Source: JACQNR01 sp049515175 (GTDB lineage Bacteria > Acidobacteriota > Terriglobia > UBA7540). Taken from it: a DNA stretch of 19,843 bases. Of this stretch, positions 14,218-19,843 are shown in pieces. Position 1 is the stretch's first letter. Every line of letters starts with the position of its first letter. The notes under the pieces were generated by a model. That model searched no databases. It was not told where the DNA came from and saw only the letters and a list, made by a program, of their open reading frames with translations. Location: assembly GCA_049515175.1 (NCBI GenBank), contig JBEKUI010000053.1, positions 1-19,843 of the forward strand, in the 5' to 3' direction. Both the position numbers and the translations under genes were made by a program.

Positions 14218-15228
14218 ATGGACGCACCGAGGCACAACCGCAGAGATTTTCTGGGTAAGGTTGCGGTGAGCATCGCGGGAGCGAGCGCGGGGCTCTCCAC
14301 CGGAGAATCGCTGCGCGCCAGCACTGGCGAAATGCCCTATCGCACTCTGGGGCGAAGCAAGGAGAAGGTCTCGCTGGTCGGCCTGGGCGGCTATCATCTC
14401 GGCAACGCTCCGGACGAAGCGACCGCCATCCGTGTCGTGCACGCCGCCATCGAACGCGGCATCAACTTCATGGACAACTGTTGGGACTACCATGATGGCC
14501 GCAGCGAAGAGTGGATGGGCAAGGCCCTGCGCGACGGCCGGCGCCAGAAAATTTTCCTGATGTCCAAGATTGACGGCCAGACCAAGTCCTCCGCGGCCAA
14601 ACAAGTTGACGACTGTTTGCGCCGGCTCGAAACCGACGTCATCGACCTCATGCAATTTCACGAGGTCATCCGTCCCGGCGATCCGGAGCGCATCTTCGGC
14701 GCGGGCGGCGCCTTCGAAGCCCTCAGCGCTGCGAAGGAGGCAGGCAAGATCCGCTACATCGGATTCACCGGCCACAAGGACCCCGACATCCACCTCAAGA
14801 TGATCGAGACCGGACTCCAGCACGGTTTCACCTTTGACGCCGTCCAGATGCCCATCAACCTGCTCGACTATCACTTCAAGAGTTTTCAGAACAAAGTCCT
14901 TCCCGTTCTCGTCAAGCACGGCATCGGCGCGCTGGGCATGAAACCCCTGTGCGAAGGCCACCTCTTTGAGACCAAGACGGTCACCGCCATCGAGGCTTAC
15001 CACTACGTCATGAGCCTGCCCGTCTCGGTGATGATTACCGGCATGGACTCGATGGAGCGGCTGGACCAGGCACTGGAGGCGGCGCGCACGTTCAAACCAC
15101 TCGGAGAGAAGGAACTCGCCGCGTTGCGCGCCAGGACCGCCACGGTCGCGCGCGCCGGCCAGTTCGAACCCTTCAAGACCTCCGACGTCTACGATGGCAC
15201 TGTCCACAACCCGCAGTGGCTGGGGTAG
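14218..15228 (+). CDS. Tat-exported aldo/keto reductase
   Basis: 336 aa. A twin-arginine signal (NRRDFLGKVAVSIAGASAG) suggests folded, cofactor-loaded export. The TIM-barrel reductase follows, with the full catalytic tetrad D86, Y91 (FMDNCWDYHDG), K117 (FLMSKID) and H148 (LMQFHEV). The late phosphate-binding region is around SVMITGMDSMERLDQAL. The start is unambiguous: AGGAGG lies 5 nt before the ATG. The substrate cannot be told from sequence; Tat-linked members of this family are common in Acidobacteriota and Planctomycetes. The gene is intact although the cyclase, cupredoxin and porin genes just upstream are broken. It is convergent with the acyltransferase-synthetase gene, 32 bp from its stop. 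Confidence 0.92.
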   Translation: MDAPRHNRRDFLGKVAVSIAGASAGLSTGESLRASTGEMPYRTLGRSKEKVSLVGLGGYHLGNAPDEATAIRVVHAAIERGINFMDNCWDYHDGRSEEWMGKALRDGRRQKIFLMSKIDGQTKSSAAKQVDDCLRRLETDVIDLMQFHEVIRPGDPERIFGAGGAFEALSAAKEAGKIRYIGFTGHKDPDIHLKMIETGLQHGFTFDAVQMPINLLDYHFKSFQNKVLPVLVKHGIGALGMKPLCEGHLFETKTVTAIEAYHYVMSLPVSVMITGMDSMERLDQALEAARTFKPLGEKELAALRARTATVARAGQFEPFKTSDVYDGTVHNPQWLG

Positions 15229-15260
15229 CTCCGGTCCATGAGCGGCGAGAGGAACGGCCA

Positions 15261-18200
15261 TTACGACGGGGGCGAGGTGGGCATCGCGACGGCAAATTGC
15301 CGCGCGGTGTCCTTGATGCGTTTCAGGTCAAGCTTGCCGGTGCCCATAACGGGCAGGGAATCAACTTTGAAGAAGGCCTCCTTCTTGGGAATCCAAAGCT
15401 TGGGCAGATCGCTCTCTCTTAATCGCCGCAACAGTTCATCCACCTCCACGCCCAATTCGGTGTAGAGCACCGCCAGCTTCTCGCCCTTCTGTTCATCGGG
15501 AACGGAAGTCACCACCATGCGCACCTCGGAGCAGCCGAGGGTCTGGTGCAGTGCGTCTTCGATGCGGACGTGCGGCACCATTTCGCCGGCGATCTTGGAG
15601 AAGCGGCTCAGGCGGTCGGTGATGGTGATGAATCCGTCTTCATCCAGATGCGCGATGTCGCCCGTGATGTAGGCGCCGCCATCGGTGATCGCCTGGCGGG
15701 TCCGTTCGGGATCGCCGAGATAGCCCAGCATCACCCCCGGGCCTCTCGCCAGAAGCATGCCTTCCTGCTCGGGTCCCAGCTCCCGCAGTGTGTCATCAGG
15801 TTGAACGACGTTCACGGCGACGCCGGGAATGGGATGTCCGACCGAGCCGGACTTGTGGCCGACCTGCACCCGATCGGGCCCGTGATAGTTCGGGGCGCCC
15901 ACGGCCACGACCGGGGAAAGTTCCGTGCAGCCGTAGCCCTCGAACATCGGCACGCCGAATTTCTCCTGGAAGGCGCTGCCGAGCGCGGGTTTCATTTTCT
16001 CCGCGCCCACGATGGCCATACGCAGGTGCGCGAAATCCTCGCGCGTGCACACCTGGACGTACTTCCAGGCGAAGCTCGGCGTGCTGATCAGCACCGTCAC
16101 GCGGTGCTCGCGGCAGAGTTCGCCGACCTTGCGCGCCTCAAGCGGACTCGTGTGGAAGGCCACGCTGCAACCGGAGAGGAGCGGCAACCACAATCCCACG
16201 GTGAATCCGAAGGAATGGAAGAAAGGCAGAATGCCCAGCAGGCAATCATCTGGTTTGATGCTGATGGCCTGCCGCGAGCCCTCGACGTTGGAGACGATAT
16301 TGCGCTGGCTGAGCATGACGCCCTTGGGCAGGCCGGTGCTGCCGCTTGAGAAGATGACCGTGGCGAGTGAATCCAGCCCGACCCCGCGCGGCACGAGCCA
16401 CCAGCGCAATAGCCAGCGTGGCAGCAGCCGCGCCGCCACGCCATAAATAATCTTGAGGCTGTCCGGAAACTCTTGCGCCACCTCTTCGATCATCACCATC
16501 TCCGGGCGGGGTGCGATGCCAAGCCGTACTAGGAGCTTCTGCGAAGTAAAGATCGTCTTCAGCTCGCAGCGCTCGATAGCCGCCGCGAGCGCTTCCGGCC
16601 CGGCGCTGTAGTTCAGATTGACGGGCACACTTCCGGCGAGCGTGATGCCGACGTTGAGCAGGGCGCTCGGCACCATGGGCGGCAGCAGCACGCCGATCAT
16701 CTCTTCACCGCCGTGCCGCCTCTGAATAAGCCGCCGGAAGAGCATGGCGCCGCCGAGCGCGCCGCCGAAGGTCAGCTCCTTTCCCAGGGAATCGGCCAGG
16801 GCGGGGCGGCGCCAGTGGCGCTTGGCCGAATCGATGAACGATTCCGCCAGTGGGCGCTGCGTCACGTCGCGCTGCGCGAAGGCCTCGGCGCTCAGCCTCA
16901 GGACGGCCTGGCGGACCTGAAACGCCGTGGCGTTCGAGGCGAGGGGCGCGCCGATGCTCACGGTCAGCGGGTAGGGAAGGCAACGCGGCCACTTGAAGAA
17001 GAACTTGCCCCGTTCGTAGCTGAAGATGCTGCCCCAGACGCCGTCGAGGTGGACGGGAATGATCGGGGCGTCCATGCCGCGCATGATGTGCTCGAAGCCG
17101 CGATGGAAGCGCAACAAGTTGCCGGTGCGCGTGATGGCGCCCTCGGCGAAGATGCAGACGAGTTCGCCCTCGCGCAGCCGCGCCTGCGCCGCGTGCAGCG
17201 ACTGCACGACCTGGCGCGGCCGGTCCTCCTCGGCGATCGAAATCGCCCCCATCAGCTTCGCAAACCAGTGCAGGCCGGGCCGCTCGTAGAAGCTGCGATA
17301 CATAAGGAAACGGATGAAGCGCTGTGTCGAGGCGCCGATCAGGAACGGATCGATGAAGGAGACGTGATTTGAAACCAGCAGCGCTCCGCCATGGAGGGGC
17401 AGGTTCTCGCGCCCACGCACCTTGATGCGGTATATCGAGTGGGTAAGAAGGAAAAAGGAGAGCCGGATCATAAAGTCGGGAAGGACCGTCAGAATGTAGG
17501 CGGTCACGGCAAAGGAGAGCGTGGCCATCACCAGCAAGACTTCGTGCGGCTCGAGACCGAGCGGCCCCGAGAGCAGCTCAAAGAGGCCTGCACCCAGAAA
17601 TACACCGGTGAAGGTCAGCACGTTCGAGGCGGCGATAACGCGCCCTTTGGAGTGCTCGCCGGCGCGCGCCTGGAGGAACGACTGAAGCGGAATGATGAAG
17701 ATCCCTCCCGCCAGGCCCACCAGGAAGTGTCCTGCCAGGGCCAGCGGGAAGGAATGAGGTGTGAAGTAGAGGGCAACACCAAAAATGCCCAACCCGACCG
17801 ATCCGATCGGGACCAGGCCCAGCTCCACCTGCTCGCCGGAGAGTTTCCCCGCTGCGAAGGCACCCAGTCCGATCCCCACCGAGACCGCGGCCGTCAGCAC
17901 GCTGATGCCGGCGTTCCCCAGGTGGAGAAGGTCGTGGCCGTAGCCCACGACATTCTGGAGATAGACGGCTCCCAGCAGCCAGAAGTAGGCAATCGCCAGA
18001 ACCGTCAGCAGCAACGGCTTGGAGGCTCGAATCTCCCCAAAGTCGTGCCAGAACTCGCCCAGTGGATTCCAGCGGAACTTTTCGTGCGCGCCGATGGGCG
18101 GGACCGGCGTGATGCACAGCGCCAGCGTCAAGCCGGTGAGAGCCATTCCGACCAGCAAGGTGACAGGAATGTACGGCCGCGCGGGAAACGCGTCGAGGAG

Positions 18201-18728
18201 GAAACCGCCGGCGACCGGCCCGAGAACGATCATGGAGTAGATCGTCAGTTGCATCAGGCCGTTGGCCAATGGGAGGTCGTGCTCCGGGAACAGTTGCGGC
18301 AGGATTCCTTCTTTGGCCGGGTCGAGGAATGCGCTGTGTATCCCCAGCAGGAAGAGCATCACCAGCATGCCCGTGATATGCCCGATGTACATCGCCACCG
18401 CCGCGCACCCGAGCAGCGCCGATTCCACGACTTTCATGGCGATGATGACGTGCCGCTTGCTGAAACGGTCTGCGACCTGGCCGGCGTATGCCGAGAGCAG
18501 GATATAGGGCAAGACGAACAACCCCGTGGCGGCGGAGATCAGCAGGCTCCTTTGCTCCAACGAGGCCACGTGCGCGATGATAAAAAGCGCCAGAAGCTGC
18601 CTGAAGGTGTTGTCGTCAAAAACCGCCAGAGCCTGCGCGCCCAGAAGCGAGGCGAAGCCCGAACGGCGCAGCAGTTCCCCGTAGCCGCGCGCCGAATGGG
18701 TTGTAGTGTTATCGTGGCTGGAGTTCAT
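15261..18728 (-). CDS. aas: LplT-Aas-type fusion: MFS transporter, acyltransferase and acyl-ACP synthetase
   Basis: 1155 aa in three parts. Residues about 20-425 are a 12-helix MFS transporter of the LplT lysophospholipid-flippase type. Residues about 430-625 are a PlsC-like acyltransferase with H455 and D460 in SNHVSFIDPF and the FAEGAITRTG motif (527-536). Residues about 630-1150 are an AMP-forming ligase with FSSGSTGLPKGVML (793-806), YGCTELSP, TGDIAHLDEDGF and the C-terminal catalytic Lys in GTGKLDLKR. In E. coli, LplT and Aas are separate proteins encoded side by side: LplT flips lysophosphatidylethanolamine inward and Aas reacylates it. The fusion would do both at the inner membrane. 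All key residues are present. The ATG at 18728 starts the transporter, with only a weak ribosome-binding site. It is divergent from a GntR regulator, which may control it. Confidence 0.93.
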   Translation of the reverse strand: MNSSHDNTTTHSARGYGELLRRSGFASLLGAQALAVFDDNTFRQLLALFIIAHVASLEQRSLLISAATGLFVLPYILLSAYAGQVADRFSKRHVIIAMKVVESALLGCAAVAMYIGHITGMLVMLFLLGIHSAFLDPAKEGILPQLFPEHDLPLANGLMQLTIYSMIVLGPVAGGFLLDAFPARPYIPVTLLVGMALTGLTLALCITPVPPIGAHEKFRWNPLGEFWHDFGEIRASKPLLLTVLAIAYFWLLGAVYLQNVVGYGHDLLHLGNAGISVLTAAVSVGIGLGAFAAGKLSGEQVELGLVPIGSVGLGIFGVALYFTPHSFPLALAGHFLVGLAGGIFIIPLQSFLQARAGEHSKGRVIAASNVLTFTGVFLGAGLFELLSGPLGLEPHEVLLVMATLSFAVTAYILTVLPDFMIRLSFFLLTHSIYRIKVRGRENLPLHGGALLVSNHVSFIDPFLIGASTQRFIRFLMYRSFYERPGLHWFAKLMGAISIAEEDRPRQVVQSLHAAQARLREGELVCIFAEGAITRTGNLLRFHRGFEHIMRGMDAPIIPVHLDGVWGSIFSYERGKFFFKWPRCLPYPLTVSIGAPLASNATAFQVRQAVLRLSAEAFAQRDVTQRPLAESFIDSAKRHWRRPALADSLGKELTFGGALGGAMLFRRLIQRRHGGEEMIGVLLPPMVPSALLNVGITLAGSVPVNLNYSAGPEALAAAIERCELKTIFTSQKLLVRLGIAPRPEMVMIEEVAQEFPDSLKIIYGVAARLLPRWLLRWWLVPRGVGLDSLATVIFSSGSTGLPKGVMLSQRNIVSNVEGSRQAISIKPDDCLLGILPFFHSFGFTVGLWLPLLSGCSVAFHTSPLEARKVGELCREHRVTVLISTPSFAWKYVQVCTREDFAHLRMAIVGAEKMKPALGSAFQEKFGVPMFEGYGCTELSPVVAVGAPNYHGPDRVQVGHKSGSVGHPIPGVAVNVVQPDDTLRELGPEQEGMLLARGPGVMLGYLGDPERTRQAITDGGAYITGDIAHLDEDGFITITDRLSRFSKIAGEMVPHVRIEDALHQTLGCSEVRMVVTSVPDEQKGEKLAVLYTELGVEVDELLRRLRESDLPKLWIPKKEAFFKVDSLPVMGTGKLDLKRIKDTARQFAVAMPTSPPS

Positions 18729-18976
18729 CTCAAAGCGCGCCTACGGTACTTCCTTCCCGGCGACAATTCAAGAGTCTCGCCGGAAGAATAGCGCGAGTGG
18801 GCGCGCCGAGGAGCGCTCGCCATGACACTTCCCGCGCTGTCATACGTCGGCGCGTGGCGCGCGGCGGGAGAAGACTTCTTCGGAGTATCAGGCCCGGCCA
18901 TTTGAGGTAGAATGAGCGAACCTTTCGGGACCAGTCATCCTGTGGTGTCAGAGCAGTCGATGGGGCGGATTGCGAC
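18729..18976. promoter_or_regulatory. Divergent promoter region of the fusion gene and the GntR regulator
   Basis: This 248-bp gap must carry both promoters. TAGAAT (18908-18913) on the plus strand is a possible -10 box for the regulator, giving a leader of about 57 nt, but no good -35 is seen. An 11-bp near-perfect palindrome, AGAAGACTTCT, lies at 18869-18879, and a longer inverted repeat at 18822-18843 is listed separately. No minus-strand promoter could be assigned with confidence. Confidence 0.4.
18822..18843. promoter_or_regulatory. Operator-like inverted repeat ATGACA-N10-TGTCAT
   Basis: The arms at 18822-18827 and 18838-18843 are exact reverse complements, 16 bp centre to centre. The site sits between the GntR-family gene and the divergent fusion gene, where an autoregulator of this type would be expected to bind. 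The binding protein is inferred from position only. Confidence 0.4.
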
Positions 18977-19843
18977 ATGGACATTCACATCAGCCGGGAG
19001 AGCGACGTTCCCATTCGCCAGCAACTGGCGGAGCAGATTGTCTTCCTGATTTCCACCGACAAGTTGAAGCCGGGCCAGCCGCTTCCCAGCGTGCGCGAGC
19101 TGGCGCGGCGTCTGAAGATTCATCACAACACGGTGAGCCACGCTTATAAGGAGTTGGTGCGCCGGACCTGGCTGGTGCGGCGGCGCGGCAGCCGTGTGCT
19201 GGTGCGCTCGCACGCCGACATGCTCCTCCAGGGGGCTGCCGAAGGGCTCGACGAGCTCATTAACATGACGATTCAGGCGGCGCGCGAGCGCGGCTACTCG
19301 CTGCAGGCGCTGCGCGAACGCTTCCGCGAGCGCCTGCTCGCCGAGCCCCCCGATCACGTTCTGGTGGTGGACCAGGAAGCGGGTCTGCGGCGCCTGCTGG
19401 GGCAGGAAATTTCCGACGCCCTGCACTGGCCGGTCGAGAACTGCTCGCGGGAAGAACTGGCGGCCAATCCCGGCCTGGCCATCGGCGCGCTGGTGGTGGT
19501 TCCGCAATACGGGCTGGAAGACGTCAAGCCGCTCGTTCCCCGCGCGCACCTCATCATTCCCATCGGCTTCAATTCCGCCGACCTGCACGTGGAGCGCATC
19601 CGGCAGCTCGCCGAACCTTCCGTGATCGCCGTGGTTTCGGTGAGTCACGGCTTTCTCAAGACGGCGATCAGCCTGCTCGCCGCGGCGGTGGGACGCAAAC
19701 ATACCCTCTGCCAGATTCTCCTGCCGCAGGACGACCTCACAGCCCTGCGCGGCGCGGATATCATTTTCTGCGATTCCGTCGCCATCCGCCAGGTGAAGAG
19801 CCCCCGCGCCGTGCACTACCACGTCGTCGCCCCTGCCTCCCTC
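18977..19843 (+). CDS. GntR-family transcriptional regulator (truncated by window edge)
   Basis: 289 codons are visible with no stop, so the C-terminus lies outside. Residues about 8-75 form a winged helix of the GntR/YtrA type (VPIRQQLAEQIVFLI, LPSVRELARRLKIHHNTV, VRRRGSRVLV). The remaining part (HVLVVDQEAGLRRLLGQEI, IGALVVVPQYGLEDVKPL, HLIIPIGFNSADLHVERI) looks like alternating alpha/beta elements. It shows no FCD, UTRA or aminotransferase features, so the effector domain is of a type I do not recognise; it is much longer than YtrA proteins. The ATG at 18977 is the only start after an in-frame stop at 18908-18910, and a GGGGCGG tract lies upstream. Its likely target is the divergent LplT-Aas fusion and itself. 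Confidence 0.87.
   Translation, partial: MDIHISRESDVPIRQQLAEQIVFLISTDKLKPGQPLPSVRELARRLKIHHNTVSHAYKELVRRTWLVRRRGSRVLVRSHADMLLQGAAEGLDELINMTIQAARERGYSLQALRERFRERLLAEPPDHVLVVDQEAGLRRLLGQEISDALHWPVENCSREELAANPGLAIGALVVVPQYGLEDVKPLVPRAHLIIPIGFNSADLHVERIRQLAEPSVIAVVSVSHGFLKTAISLLAAAVGRKHTLCQILLPQDDLTALRGADIIFCDSVAIRQVKSPRAVHYHVVAPASL

Noticed and set aside
14035..15261. 408-codon minus-strand open frame
   Set aside because: It mirrors the aldo/keto reductase, which has a perfect ribosome-binding site, Tat signal and catalytic tetrad; the antisense frame has no recognisable motif.
17391..18791. 466-codon plus-strand open frame
   Set aside because: It is antisense to the transporter part of the fusion gene; the translation is rich in Arg, Gln and His with no domain, as expected from the complement of a GC-rich coding gene.

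Overview
The window is high-GC chromosomal DNA of a Gram-negative bacterium. The best guess is an Acidobacteriota (Terriglobia-like) genome. That is an inference from the mix of gene families: an SBBP-repeat exported protein with the N-terminal domain common in that phylum, paired sigma-54 activators, a minor-pilin operon, a Tat-exported aldo/keto reductase and a three-domain phospholipid-repair protein. No rRNA or other marker gene is present to confirm it. I see no tRNA, rRNA, CRISPR array, insertion sequence or phage gene.

Layout. (1) 1-1024, minus: 5' part of a secreted beta-propeller (SBBP) protein whose C-terminus lies outside the window. (2) 1167-4892, minus: a regulatory block of a soluble histidine kinase, its NtrC-type response regulator 13 bp downstream, and a second sigma-54 activator that lacks a receiver domain. 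The second activator has a near-consensus -24/-12 promoter of its own. (3) 5299-5649, plus: a small PilZ (c-di-GMP-binding type) protein, divergent from the kinase. (4) 5781-10620, minus: a minor-pilin operon (FimT/GspH-, PilV-, PilW- and PilX-like), then a stable nested hairpin and an apparently exported methyltransferase. (5) 10621-11260: a long regulatory region with a candidate sigma-54 promoter for the pilins, an upstream palindrome and a hairpin-rich leader. (6) 11261-14025: a decayed block holding a porin-like gene with two compensating frameshifts, a cupredoxin-like gene with one frameshift, and a convergent class III nucleotide-cyclase remnant with a stop, frame changes and a large internal deletion. 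(7) 14218-15228, plus: an intact Tat-exported aldo/keto reductase. (8) 15261-18728, minus: an LplT-Aas-like fusion (transporter + acyltransferase + acyl-ACP synthetase), divergent from a GntR-family regulator that runs off the right edge (18977-19843).

Working model (inference): the soluble kinase phosphorylates the NtrC-type regulator. The regulator fires the sigma-54 promoter of the receiver-less activator. One or both activators, whose C-terminal DNA-binding helices are nearly identical, then drive the minor-pilin operon through TTGC(A/G)C-type sites. The PilZ protein would add a c-di-GMP input. This two-tier sigma-54 cascade wired to a pseudopilin operon is the most interesting feature. 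The clustered decay at 11.3-14.0 kb is the second.
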